Assembly (NCBI GenBank): GCA_023410675.1
Contig: JAEYPM010000068.1
Coordinates: 1 to 30,254 of the forward strand
Source of the DNA: Bacillota bacterium
GTDB lineage: Bacteria > Bacillota > Clostridia > Lachnospirales > Cellulosilyticaceae
Reading direction: 5' to 3'
DNA: 30,254 nucleotides
In this document: positions 14,640 to 23,013 of the stretch, one piece after another
Layout: each line of letters opens with the position of its first letter
Position numbering within the stretch: position 1 is the stretch's first letter
Translations under genes and position numbers: made by a program
The notes under the pieces: model-generated
What the model saw: the letters and a program-made list of their open reading frames with translations, nothing else
Database searches by the model: none
What the model was told of the DNA's origin: nothing

Positions 14640-15686
14640 ATGAATACAATGAAAGCCATGTATTTTGAAGGCATTGAAAATATGGTATTAAAAGACGTTC
14701 CTATTCCAAAGTGTGAAGAAGATGGCGTATTAGTCAAAGTAGAAGCATGTGGCATATGTGGTGGAGATATTCGTAATTTTTATCAGGGACTACGTGCAGA
14801 TGTTGGTAGTCAGATCATGGGGCATGAAATAGCAGGGGTTGTTACAGAGGTTGGTGAAAAGGTTAAAAGATTTAAGGTAGGAGATAGAGTAGCAATGGCA
14901 CCGGATGTAAGCTGCGGTGAATGTTACTACTGTAAAAGAGGACTTGTCAATTTATGTGTTGATCATAAGATGCTTGGAACACATTTTCCAGGTGGATTTG
15001 CACAATATATATCTGTACCAGGCTTTGTTATTCAAAGAGGATTTATTGAGAAGATACCAGATACTCTGGGATTTGATGAAGCAGCCTTAGCAGAACCAGC
15101 TTCTTCTGTTATCGCTTGCCAGGAGCTAAATGGCGTAAGTGCTGGAGATTGCGTTGTTATCATAGGGGATGGACCTATTGGATGTATTCATATAGAGGTA
15201 GCAAGAGCAAGAGGAGCGAGCAAAATTGTCATGGTAGGCCTTACAAGACTTCATGAAGTACCTCAGTTTAACCCAGATTATATCATTGATGCAGCAAAGC
15301 AAAATCCTGTAGAAGAAGTGCTTAAAATAACCGATGGACTCGGAGCTGACATTGTTATCTGTGCAAATCCAGTACCATCTACTCAAGAACAAGCTGTAGA
15401 AATGGTAAGAAAAAGAGGAAAGGTTGTTCTGTTTGGTGGCGTAGCAAAGAGTCAGCCGATGACAACACTCAATAGTAATCTTATTCACTATAATGAAATC
15501 ACTGTAATAGGAGCATTTTCATATCCAGCAGTAGGACTTGAAAAAGCAATCAAATATATTAGTGAAGGAAAGATATCCGCAGAAAAATATGTGACACAAA
15601 AGGTAAAACTCGCTGAACTTACCGATGGCATTCAAATGGGAAGACAAGGAAAAGCACTCAAGGTTGTTGTAAAACCATGGGAATAA
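14640..15686 (+). CDS. Zinc-dependent medium-chain alcohol/polyol dehydrogenase
   Basis: This 348-aa MDR enzyme is of the sorbitol/threonine dehydrogenase type and oxidises a sugar alcohol or secondary alcohol with NAD(P)+. Visible residues: catalytic zinc ligands C37 (A-C-G-I-C-G-G-D) and H62-E63 (M-G-H-E); structural zinc cysteines C92, C95, C98 and C106; and a Rossmann motif I-G-D-G-P-I-G near residue 172. The usual C-G-I-C-G-S-D has Gly in place of Ser. I choose ATG 14640, after AAGGAGG, not the upstream in-frame start at 14601 that would overlap the SIS gene. Within this operon it probably oxidises the pathway polyol or its phosphate; the substrate is not determinable by eye. Confidence 0.92.
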   Translation: MNTMKAMYFEGIENMVLKDVPIPKCEEDGVLVKVEACGICGGDIRNFYQGLRADVGSQIMGHEIAGVVTEVGEKVKRFKVGDRVAMAPDVSCGECYYCKRGLVNLCVDHKMLGTHFPGGFAQYISVPGFVIQRGFIEKIPDTLGFDEAALAEPASSVIACQELNGVSAGDCVVIIGDGPIGCIHIEVARARGASKIVMVGLTRLHEVPQFNPDYIIDAAKQNPVEEVLKITDGLGADIVICANPVPSTQEQAVEMVRKRGKVVLFGGVAKSQPMTTLNSNLIHYNEITVIGAFSYPAVGLEKAIKYISEGKISAEKYVTQKVKLAELTDGIQMGRQGKALKVVVKPWE

Positions 15687-15730
15687 ATAGGTGTGTGTTT
15701 CAAAATAAGATCCAAAACAAGTAAACAATA

Positions 15731-15769
15731 ATTCAAACTAAAAATCAAAACTAAAAATTTAAACAAAAG
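15731..15769 (+). repeat. Degenerate 13-bp tandem repeat upstream of the DRL-like gene
   Basis: Three consecutive 13-base units (ATTCAAACTAAAA, ATCAAAACTAAAA, ATTTAAACAAAAG) fill most of the 94-base gap between the dehydrogenase and the DRL-like gene. They end two bases before its GAGGGG ribosome site. Confidence 0.5.
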
Positions 15770-15780
15770 AGGGGATAGCG

Positions 15781-17070
15781 ATGTACGAAATAGACAGCAA
15801 GTTAGAGAAACTTCAAGAACAAGGAAAACCAGCAATGGTATCACTTATTGGTGCAGGCCAAATGGGAAAAGATATTGTTGCACAAGTTGAATGTATGGTA
15901 GGTATGGAAATACCTGTAGTAGTAGATTTAAGTAAAGATATTGCAGTAGAAGCCTATAGAATAGCAGGTTATAAAGGTGAAATTGTTGAAACAGACTCTT
16001 TAGAAGAAGCGATAAAGGCAATAGAGCTTGGCAAAAAGGTTGCAACAACAAACTATGAAATAGCTATTAAGGTACCACAAGTACAGGCAGTTATTGATGC
16101 AACAGGTTCACCAGAAATGGGCGCTAGAGTATCTTTAGAATGTATCAATTACAAAAAACACATTGTTATGATGAATGTAGAATGTGATATTACTGTAGGA
16201 CCTATCTTAAGAAAGATGGCTGAAAATGCAGGTGTTGTATACTCCTTATCGGCTGGAGATGAGCCAGGATCTATCGTTGAAGTCTATAGATTTGCAATAG
16301 CACTTGGTTTTAAAGTCGTTGCAGCAGGAAAAGGAAAAAACAATCCATTAGATATCTATGCAACACCAGATGAGTGGGAAGAAAAAGCGAAAGCAAGAAA
16401 TATGAGTGCAAAGATGTTAGTAGAGTTTGTAGATGGTTCTAAGACGATGATTGAAATGGCTGCGGTATCTAATGCAACAGGACTAATTCCTGATGTAAGA
16501 GGTATGCATGGTCCTAAATGCAATGTAAAAGACTTAACTAAAGTATTTTGCCGTAAAGATCAAGGTGGAGTCCTTGAAAAAGAAGGTGTTGTAGACTTTG
16601 CTATAGGTGATATTAACCCAGGAGTATTTGTTATTGTAACGACAGATCATCCAAGACTGATTGAAGGATTAGTTCAAAGAGATATGGGAGAAGGACCAAA
16701 TTATTTACTCTTTAGACCTTATCACTTATGCAGCATTGAAACACCAATAACAGCGGCACAAGCAATCCTATATGGAGAGTCAACAGCTCATCCAATGAAC
16801 AAATTGACTTCTGAATGTATTACGGTAGCAAAACAAGACCTTAAAGCAGGACAAACTCTTGATGGTATTGGAGAATACTGTTATAGAGCAAGTATTGAAC
16901 TTGCAGATGTGGCTAGAGAAGGCAATATGCTTCCTGTAGGGCTTGCAAAAGGAGCTGTGCTAAAGTGTGATGTTAAAACAGATGAAGTGATTACCTATGA
17001 TATGGTAGAGTTAAACAATAGCTCAGTACTCCTTCAACTTAGAAGAATTCAAGATCAAATGTATAAATAG
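15781..17070 (+). CDS. Homoserine-dehydrogenase-like oxidoreductase with C-terminal SAF domain (DRL-type family)
   Basis: This 429-aa protein has an N-terminal Rossmann fold with G-A-G-Q-M-G (G24, G26, G29), a homoserine-dehydrogenase-like middle (A-T-G-S-P-E-M-G near residue 110; D-E-P-G-S near residue 160; G-K-G-K-N-N-P near residue 180) and a SAF domain from about residue 338 (V-A-K-Q-D-L-K-A-G-Q-T-L-D-G-I-G, then L-P-V-G-L-A-K-G-A). This is the architecture of COG4091, the group to which, as I recall it, the Brucella DXP-reductoisomerase-like enzyme DRL belongs. Most members have no known substrate. Inside a kinase/isomerase/dehydrogenase operon it may carry out an oxidation or a carbon-skeleton (reducto)isomerisation of a sugar. 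RBS AGAGGGGAT; AT-rich tandem repeats flank it on both sides. Confidence 0.85.
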   Translation: MYEIDSKLEKLQEQGKPAMVSLIGAGQMGKDIVAQVECMVGMEIPVVVDLSKDIAVEAYRIAGYKGEIVETDSLEEAIKAIELGKKVATTNYEIAIKVPQVQAVIDATGSPEMGARVSLECINYKKHIVMMNVECDITVGPILRKMAENAGVVYSLSAGDEPGSIVEVYRFAIALGFKVVAAGKGKNNPLDIYATPDEWEEKAKARNMSAKMLVEFVDGSKTMIEMAAVSNATGLIPDVRGMHGPKCNVKDLTKVFCRKDQGGVLEKEGVVDFAIGDINPGVFVIVTTDHPRLIEGLVQRDMGEGPNYLLFRPYHLCSIETPITAAQAILYGESTAHPMNKLTSECITVAKQDLKAGQTLDGIGEYCYRASIELADVAREGNMLPVGLAKGAVLKCDVKTDEVITYDMVELNNSSVLLQLRRIQDQMYK

Positions 17071-17149
17071 TAAAAAATATAAACAATAAAAAATATAAAT
17101 AATAAAAAATATAGATAGTAAAAGGCATAAGTAATAAAAAGTATAAATG
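17054..17149 (+). repeat. Degenerate 16-bp tandem repeat (six units)
   Basis: From the 3' end of the DRL-like gene, six successive 16-base units related to ATAAAAAATATAAATA can be laid head to tail: 17054, 17070, 17086, 17102, 17118 and 17134. The two best units (17086 and 17102) differ at one position. The first unit covers the last codons and stop of the gene, so the array seems to have grown from the gene end. Confidence 0.75.
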
Positions 17150-17185
17150 TAACATGTAACTATAAAACTATGAAGAGGAGCGATC

Positions 17186-17767
17186 ATGATGAAAACAGTA
17201 AAAAATAAACAGATCCTTGTTGCGGCAGATGTGGCAGGTTATGAACTTAAAGATGCAGTTGTTGCACATTTAGTGAAAAATGGCTGGGAAGTAACAGATA
17301 TCGGTGTTAAAGACAAGGAAGGAAAAGGGGTTGAAATATTCCACCGTATGGCAATTAGAGCGGCTTCTATGGTGAGTGAGGGTGAATTTGACAGAGCACT
17401 ATTGTTCTGCGGAACAGGTATGGGTGTTCACCTTGCAGCAAATAAAGTTCCTCGCTGCCAGGCAGCAGTTGTTGAAAGTGTTCCAGCAGCACTTCGTGCC
17501 ATCACAGGTAATGGTGTAAATATTATGTGTATGGGAGGATATTACGTTTCTCATCAGATGGGCATTGAAATTGCAGATGCATTCCTTAATAATAGTCTTG
17601 GTTCTGGGTATGAATGGTGGGATACTTTCTATGACTATCATAAATTTGCTCATGATGAAATTGATAACTTTGATTATGAAGAATATAAAAGAAATGGCTT
17701 TAAGTTTGCGAGTGAGGATACACCACGCTATAATTGGGACGGAATCAACCAAAAGCCTGAAAATTAA
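17186..17767 (+). CDS. RpiB/LacA/LacB-family sugar-phosphate isomerase with altered active site and C-terminal extension
   Basis: This 193-aa protein has the RpiB fold pattern: I-L-V-A-A-D-V-A-G-Y-E-L-K at the start, F-C-G-T-G-M-G-V near residue 75 with the catalytic-base cysteine C75, A-A-N-K-V-P near residue 86, and N-I-M-C-M-G-G near residue 113. The family D-H-A-G motif reads D-V-A-G, and the H-N-D triplet (His99 of E. coli RpiB) reads G-N-G. Both usual histidines are therefore gone. A ~50-residue aromatic and acidic tail (E-W-W-D-T-F-Y-D-Y-H-K-F) exceeds the usual ~150-residue length. Related enzymes in erythritol pathways (EryI/DerI type) act on tetrulose phosphates, so a small acyclic substrate is plausible. 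Either ATG 17186 or 17189 fits GAGGAG. Confidence 0.88.
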   Translation: MMKTVKNKQILVAADVAGYELKDAVVAHLVKNGWEVTDIGVKDKEGKGVEIFHRMAIRAASMVSEGEFDRALLFCGTGMGVHLAANKVPRCQAAVVESVPAALRAITGNGVNIMCMGGYYVSHQMGIEIADAFLNNSLGSGYEWWDTFYDYHKFAHDEIDNFDYEEYKRNGFKFASEDTPRYNWDGINQKPEN

Positions 17768-17861
17768 TCATAAGAGGTTAAATATAGGACTTTACATTGC
17801 AGATTTTCATTTATTTAATTGTTAGAAATTGCCTTGCATTACAAAGAGGTAGGTGACATTC

Positions 17862-19367
17862 GTGTATTTATTAGGAATTGATGTAGGGACAACGGGATGT
17901 AAAGCAGTTGTATTTGATAAAGAAGGTAACATAAAGGGGTATGGCTTTAGAGAATATGGTATCATTTGTGAAAAGCCAAGTTATGCAGAGCAAGATGCCA
18001 AAAAAGTTTGGGAGCTTACCAAAGAAGTTATAAAAGAAGCAGTTTCAAAAAGTAAAATAGCAGATATTTGTGCCTTGAGCCTTTCGGTTCAAGGCGATGC
18101 TATCATCCCAGTAGATGAAAATATTTGTCCACTACAGCATACGATTTTGGGAATGGACTATAGATCCTTTGAGGAAGCTAATTATTGCAAGGGAGTTCTT
18201 GGAGACAGAAAGTTATTTGACTTAACAGGTATGCGTACTCACCCTATGAACTCTGCTACAAAAATACTATGGATCAAAAAGAACCTTCCAGATATTTATA
18301 AGAAAACTTATAAATTTATGACCTATGCAGATTATATTCTGACAAAACTTGGTGCAGAACCAGTGATTGATTTTACTATGGCATCTAGGACAATGCTATT
18401 CGATATTCATCAGATGAAATGGTCTAAAAAAATACTTTCAGCACTTGAATTAGATGAAAACAAGCTATCACGTCCAGTTAGGTCAGGAGAAGTCGTAGGG
18501 ACATTGTCCGATGAAATAACAAAAGAACTAGGACTAACATCTCCTGCCATGATCGTATCTGGTGGACATGACCAGGCATGTGCTGCCTTAGGTGCAGGTG
18601 TTGTCAAAGAAAATATTGCTATTGACTCCCATGGAACGGCAGAGGTTGTTGCTACTGCCTTTAGTGAGCCTAAGCTTGGTGATGCTATGTATGAAGGCTA
18701 TTATCCTTGCTATTGTCATGCTAAAAGTGACATGTTTCTTACTTTTAGCCTTAATCATATAGGTGGGTTGCTTTTAAAGTGGTATAGAGATACCCTCGGA
18801 CATAAAGAAGTAGAAGAAGCAAAAGCTATAGAAAAAGATGCTTATGAAGTAATGATAGAAAAAATAAGTAATAAGCCTTCTTCAGTTCTTGTACTGCCTC
18901 ATTTTAATGGAAGTGGAACACCATGGTGTGACCTAGGTTCAAAAGGTGCTATAGTAGGTCTAACTATGGCGACGACAAGACATGATATTGTAAGAGGAAT
19001 CATGGAGAGTCTCACCTATGAACTCAGGATGAATATGGAGCATATGAGCTTAGCAGGGCTTTCCATTGAAAAACTAAGAGCAGTAGGTGGAACAGCAAAA
19101 TCACCAGTATGGCTGCAGATTAAAGCGGATATTACAGGATGCACTGTTGAGACCCTTAAGGTAAGGGAAGCAGCTTGCCTTGGAGCAGCTATGCTGGCTG
19201 GTGTTGCAGCTGGAGTATATACAGACCTAAATGAAGCTGCAAACACTACAGTAAAAGTTGAAAAGACATATGTGCCAAATAAAGAAATGAAAACATTGTA
19301 TGACGAAAAATATATAACTTATACAAAACTATATGAGGCACTAAAGCCCATACATCATACCTTGTAA
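17862..19367 (+). CDS. FGGY-family carbohydrate kinase
   Basis: This 501-aa ATP-dependent sugar or polyol kinase has a full-length two-domain FGGY fold. The N-terminal phosphate loop is G-I-D-V-G-T-T (residues 5-11). M-N-S-A-T-K-I-L-W-I-K-K-N (about residue 126) fits FGGY signature 1. V-S-G-G-H-D-Q-A-C-A-A-L-G-A-G (about residue 230) marks the linker with the catalytic Asp, and G-G-T-A-K-S-P-V-W-L-Q (about residue 408) belongs to the ATP-binding domain. I choose GTG 17862 because AGGTGA lies five bases before it; GTG 17853 would overlap that site. It is the last enzyme of the operon and probably phosphorylates the imported sugar, polyol or an oxidised product. The substrate cannot be assigned from motifs. 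Confidence 0.93.
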   Translation: MYLLGIDVGTTGCKAVVFDKEGNIKGYGFREYGIICEKPSYAEQDAKKVWELTKEVIKEAVSKSKIADICALSLSVQGDAIIPVDENICPLQHTILGMDYRSFEEANYCKGVLGDRKLFDLTGMRTHPMNSATKILWIKKNLPDIYKKTYKFMTYADYILTKLGAEPVIDFTMASRTMLFDIHQMKWSKKILSALELDENKLSRPVRSGEVVGTLSDEITKELGLTSPAMIVSGGHDQACAALGAGVVKENIAIDSHGTAEVVATAFSEPKLGDAMYEGYYPCYCHAKSDMFLTFSLNHIGGLLLKWYRDTLGHKEVEEAKAIEKDAYEVMIEKISNKPSSVLVLPHFNGSGTPWCDLGSKGAIVGLTMATTRHDIVRGIMESLTYELRMNMEHMSLAGLSIEKLRAVGGTAKSPVWLQIKADITGCTVETLKVREAACLGAAMLAGVAAGVYTDLNEAANTTVKVEKTYVPNKEMKTLYDEKYITYTKLYEALKPIHHTL

Positions 19368-19478
19368 TAAAATAGTTATTTAGAGGTTTGTATTTATTAT
19401 AAAAAGAAGGTATATTTACTATAGAGAAACAACTCAAGATCAAAAATGTGAATGAAGGAGCATAAGAGGAGGGGGATA

Positions 19479-20360
19479 ATGCCAATTCAGCTTAAAGAAG
19501 AAGATAAAAGAAAGATACCACATACTTTTCTTGTTAAGCTTCAAACTGTATACGATTCATTAAAAAGTGCAGAGAAGAAGGCAGCTGATTTTGTACTAAG
19601 TCAATCAGATTTTTTGGTTGAGGCAACCATCACAGAAGCAGCTGAAAAGGCACAGTGCAGTGAAGCAACTTTTGTGAGACTAGCAAAGAGACTAGGATAC
19701 AGTGGATATCCTGAGATGAAAGCTGTTTTTAATGAAAAACAGCATAAGGATATCACAATTCCTTATAATAATATTGGCATCGAAGATGAACCTTCTGAAG
19801 TAATGTTTAAGGTGTTTCAATCATCGATACAGGCACTACACGATACTTTTCAAATTATTGATAAAGATGAGTATTGCAAGGCTTTAGATGCGATTAGAAA
19901 TGCAAATAAAATATTATTTTGTGGTATAGGCGATGCTTTTGCAGTTATTAAATCAGGCTATCAAAAATTCCTCAGAATGGGACTAGATGTGCAAGCCTCT
20001 GCTGATATTGACGTTCAGCTTATCTGTATTGCAAATATGAAACCAGGAGATGTTGTCATTGCGGTTTCTCACTCTGGAAGAACAAAAAATCTTTTAGACG
20101 TTGTTAAGTATGCAAGAAGCAAAGGGGTTACAGTTGTCACAATTACAAATTATGCAATTTCTCCCCTTGTTAAGAATGCAGATATTATACTCCTTACATC
20201 TGCTTTTACAGAACATATAAGTGGAGAAATTATGTCAAAACGTGTAGCTCAGCTTTGTGTATTAGAAAGTTTGTATGTCAATTTGTTATTGGCAAAAGGA
20301 AGTGCCTTAAAAGATCAACTTTCTAAGTCAAATGAGGCCTTAGAAGTTAATAAGCTGTAG
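19479..20360 (+). CDS. RpiR-family transcriptional regulator
   Basis: This 293-aa protein has an N-terminal HTH_6 domain (about residues 18-90, with E-A-T-I-T-E-A-A-E-K-A-Q-C-S-E-A-T-F-V-R then L-A-K-R-L-G-Y-S-G-Y-P-E-M-K) and a C-terminal SIS domain (I-L-F-C-G-I-G-D near residue 145; V-S-H-S-G-R-T-K-N near residue 197) that senses a phosphosugar. ATG 19479 follows GAGGAGGGGG; the in-frame ATG at 19452 lacks a site. It lies 111 bases after the kinase and ends just before a strong terminator. It is the natural candidate regulator of the 14027-19367 operon through the inverted repeat at 13943-13975, and possibly of the transporter operon downstream. Confidence 0.95.
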   Translation: MPIQLKEEDKRKIPHTFLVKLQTVYDSLKSAEKKAADFVLSQSDFLVEATITEAAEKAQCSEATFVRLAKRLGYSGYPEMKAVFNEKQHKDITIPYNNIGIEDEPSEVMFKVFQSSIQALHDTFQIIDKDEYCKALDAIRNANKILFCGIGDAFAVIKSGYQKFLRMGLDVQASADIDVQLICIANMKPGDVVIAVSHSGRTKNLLDVVKYARSKGVTVVTITNYAISPLVKNADIILLTSAFTEHISGEIMSKRVAQLCVLESLYVNLLLAKGSALKDQLSKSNEALEVNKL

Positions 20361-20406
20361 CAAAAAACAAGTTTGAAAGACGGACTACAAAAGTTAGATT
20401 TTTTAG

Positions 20407-20462
20407 GATATGTACTCCTTTTACTGGTTTTGTCCAGTGAAGGGGGTACATATCATTTTTTT
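20407..20462 (+). terminator. Strong Rho-independent terminator after the RpiR gene
   Basis: A 21-bp stem (20407-20427 with 20434-20454, three G-T pairs) with a six-base loop, followed by A and seven T. It closes the first sugar operon. Confidence 0.92.
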
Positions 20463-20733
20463 GCTAAAAAATATTGAATTTACAAGCGGTATAGGTAATT
20501 TTTAAGTGTTGTATTGGGTAAATACACAATAAAACTAAAAATATTGACGATTAATAAGATAAAAATTATAAATAATAAATAGTATTTTAATTTAACTACT
20601 TATTAATTGTACAACATTGATAAAAATATCATTTTAATAAGTTAAGTTATGTATTATAATGTATAATATATAGTGCTGTAAAAATTTTCATGTACAAAGA
20701 CATTTAGAGATGACATCGAGGAGGACGATAAAA
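20463..20733. other. AT-rich leader before the chemoreceptor gene
   Basis: This is part of a 373-base gap. It contains TATAAT at 20655-20660 and 20662-20667 as possible -10 boxes, without a good -35 at 17 bases. I see no other gene or structure. Confidence 0.4.
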
Positions 20734-22191
20734 ATGCAAAACAATTCATTGGCAAAACATGTAGTTAAAGTGAACAAAGCATTAAACAAAGTGTTTTTTA
20801 TACTGGGTTTTGGAATGCTGATTATGAGCCTAGTTACAGGAACAATAGCTTCTAATATTGTATCCCTTTCAGTTACGATTTTTTCAGCTTTTCTTGCCTT
20901 GTATTTAAGGTATAAAAAGAAAGAGAATGTGGCCACTTATGTACTTGTTACATCTGCTTTATTACAAGTTCTTCCTTTACTGCCTGTGACGGGAAAGGAT
21001 GCAGTTATTTTAGCAATGCTGCCTGTTATAGTGGCAGGATTATATTTAAACTCAAAGATATTTATTGTTGTTGGCGTCATTACTAATGCTTCACTCATCT
21101 TATTACATATAATAACACCAAATTTAAATTTACAGGATTATATACTTCCAGATGTTTTTGAGATACTGATTACAATTATGATATTCATGTTAGTTAGAAG
21201 TGGTTCAAAATTAATACAAGAGGCAAATGAGTATGGGAAGCAGTCAGAGAAACTTCTTGGCGATCTGCAAAAAACAATTGATGTGATCAAGAAAAATACA
21301 TCCGTTTTAAATGAAGATATATCTAAAGGTAATCAGAATTTGAGTATCGTTCATGAAATAAGTGGTTCAATCATATCAGTTACTCAGAAAATCATTGAGG
21401 GAATTGTGGATCAGAATAAGAGTGTCACTCAGATCAATGAAATGATAAAAGAAGCCTATAAAAGGATTTTCGAACTAAAAAAATTCTCTGATCAGATGAA
21501 AAGCGTATCTACAGATGCCAGTAATATAATATCAGAAGGATCTGAAAAGATATACATAATGGATAAACAAATGGACATGATTAATCAGGCTGTTACAAAA
21601 ACAGTAACAACTGTTCAACAGTTAAATCAAAATATGGATGAAATAAATAATTTCCTATCGAGTATTTCACAGATTGCAGGACAAACAAACTTACTGGCTT
21701 TGAATGCCAGTATCGAGGCAGCAAGAGCGGGAGAATCAGGAAAGGGCTTTGCTGTTGTGGCTGATGAGGTTAAAAAATTGGCTGAGCAAAGTGCTTTAAC
21801 AGTTAGCCAGATTAATAAGATTATCGGCCAAATAGAAGAGAACACACAAAATGTTCTAAGTGAAGTAAGTAGTGTACAAACAGCCACTCAAAGCGGTGAG
21901 AAGATTGTCCATGCAGTGAATCAAAGTTTTGAGAAGGTACAGGAATCATTTAAGAATGTTGATCATTATATTGTTGACGAATTCAGCAGAATTGAGCATG
22001 TTACGGACTTATTCGCAAACATTGATCAGGAGGCAGAAAGTATAGCGAAAATCTCTGAAGAACATACAGATGCAACAGGGGAGCTACTGGCAACCTTACA
22101 AGAACATAATTCAAGCATTGAAAATATGAATCATGTTATGCAAGACATTAAGGATTCTAGCGAAAGTCTACAGGCTGCAATTATTGTATGA
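20734..22191 (+). CDS. Methyl-accepting chemotaxis protein with multi-helix membrane N-terminus
   Basis: This 485-aa receptor signals to CheA/CheW. The first ~165 residues hold about six hydrophobic helices with only short loops, so there is no Cache or four-helix extracellular domain. No clear HAMP domain follows. A long coiled-coil signalling domain runs from about residue 170 to the end. Its hairpin tip is I-A-G-Q-T-N-L-L-A-L-N-A-S-I-E-A-A-R-A-G (about residues 313-332), followed by G-K-G-F-A-V-V-A-D-E-V-K-K-L-A-E. I use ATG 20734, after GAGGAGGA, rather than the upstream 20710. Placed between two sugar operons, it might sense the substrate or the membrane energy state; that is speculation. 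Confidence 0.95.
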   Translation: MQNNSLAKHVVKVNKALNKVFFILGFGMLIMSLVTGTIASNIVSLSVTIFSAFLALYLRYKKKENVATYVLVTSALLQVLPLLPVTGKDAVILAMLPVIVAGLYLNSKIFIVVGVITNASLILLHIITPNLNLQDYILPDVFEILITIMIFMLVRSGSKLIQEANEYGKQSEKLLGDLQKTIDVIKKNTSVLNEDISKGNQNLSIVHEISGSIISVTQKIIEGIVDQNKSVTQINEMIKEAYKRIFELKKFSDQMKSVSTDASNIISEGSEKIYIMDKQMDMINQAVTKTVTTVQQLNQNMDEINNFLSSISQIAGQTNLLALNASIEAARAGESGKGFAVVADEVKKLAEQSALTVSQINKIIGQIEENTQNVLSEVSSVQTATQSGEKIVHAVNQSFEKVQESFKNVDHYIVDEFSRIEHVTDLFANIDQEAESIAKISEEHTDATGELLATLQEHNSSIENMNHVMQDIKDSSESLQAAIIV

Positions 22192-22260
22192 TAACACCAA
22201 AAAGTTGTTTCTCCTAATGAATTCACATAGTATACCATTTTTGCTTTAATAAGTAGTTAG

Positions 22261-22304
22261 AAGGGGAATTTTCATGAATATGAAAAGTCCCCTTTAATTA
22301 TTTT
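22261..22304. terminator. Terminator between the chemoreceptor and pnuC
   Basis: AAGGGGA-type 15-bp stem (22261-22275 with 22280-22294, one mismatch) and a four-base loop, followed by a T-rich tail. It sits between convergent genes and may serve both. Confidence 0.85.
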
Positions 22305-22317
22305 ATTTGCTGCTCTT

Positions 22318-23013
22318 CTATTCATTAGTCAGATTATCGGTTTTATTCATTTTTGACCATATGAAAAATCCATAGCAGGCATTAAGAAGATAAACAGCCC
22401 ACATGGTTGTCATAATCCAGTCTTTGGCAATAATCCACATAATTACCGTAATGACATCCACAATAATCCAAAGAAGCCACTGTTCCCGATAACGTAGAAC
22501 CATCAGTGCATTTGCAAAGAGTGAAAAGGTGGTACTTGCACTATCAAGCCACGGCTCGTTTCCTCTAAGTTTTGAAAGAAGGATCTGATAAAGCCAGATA
22601 CAAACTGCAGAAATGGAAAGAAATATAACGGTGAGCAATGGGGTCATCTTTTTACATTTTACAGCTTCCTTTTCTTCATTATAGTGCTTATTCCAAAAGT
22701 ACATACCTATAAACTGTGTAGGAAGATAATAAAAGGCGTTTAACATTACTTCACCATAATATTTATTGATCCATGCAATAACCACATAAGCAATAATATT
22801 GGCAAAGCCCCAATAATATTGAGACTTTTTGCCTGCCGCACAAAGAACGACACATAGTATGCCACATACCGCAGCAATAGAATTTATGAGGATATACCAC
22901 CATGGGTTTTGCATGTCAATGGTAGCAAAATAAATCGTAAAACCTATAACCATGAGCACCTCAAACCACTGAAAAGGGGTAAGATAAGTACGTATTTTTT
23001 TAATGATTTCCAT
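22318..23013 (-). CDS. pnuC: PnuC-family nicotinamide riboside/mononucleotide transporter
   Basis: This 231-aa protein has about seven membrane helices. The family pattern W-G-F-A-N-I-I-A-Y-V-V-I-A-W-I-N-K-Y-Y-G (about residues 67-86) is followed by the aromatic Y-Y-L-P-T-Q-F-I-G-M-Y-F-W segment. PnuC proteins take up nicotinamide riboside by facilitated diffusion, trapped by phosphorylation. ATG 23013 lies seven bases after AGGTG and inside the end of the preceding nadR gene (14-base overlap), so the two are translationally coupled. The partnership with nadR strongly supports the vitamin B3 salvage role. Confidence 0.93.
   Translation of the reverse strand: MEIIKKIRTYLTPFQWFEVLMVIGFTIYFATIDMQNPWWYILINSIAAVCGILCVVLCAAGKKSQYYWGFANIIAYVVIAWINKYYGEVMLNAFYYLPTQFIGMYFWNKHYNEEKEAVKCKKMTPLLTVIFLSISAVCIWLYQILLSKLRGNEPWLDSASTTFSLFANALMVLRYREQWLLWIIVDVITVIMWIIAKDWIMTTMWAVYLLNACYGFFIWSKMNKTDNLTNE

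Noticed and set aside
15126..15488. Minus-strand 120-codon ORF antisense to the dehydrogenase
   Set aside because: It lies wholly inside a well-supported gene, has no ribosome site and an implausible Cys/Tyr/Ser-rich composition.
17054..17149. Regularly spaced repeats as a CRISPR-like array
   Set aside because: Units are 16 bases, head to tail, degenerate and without unique spacers; no cas genes are near.
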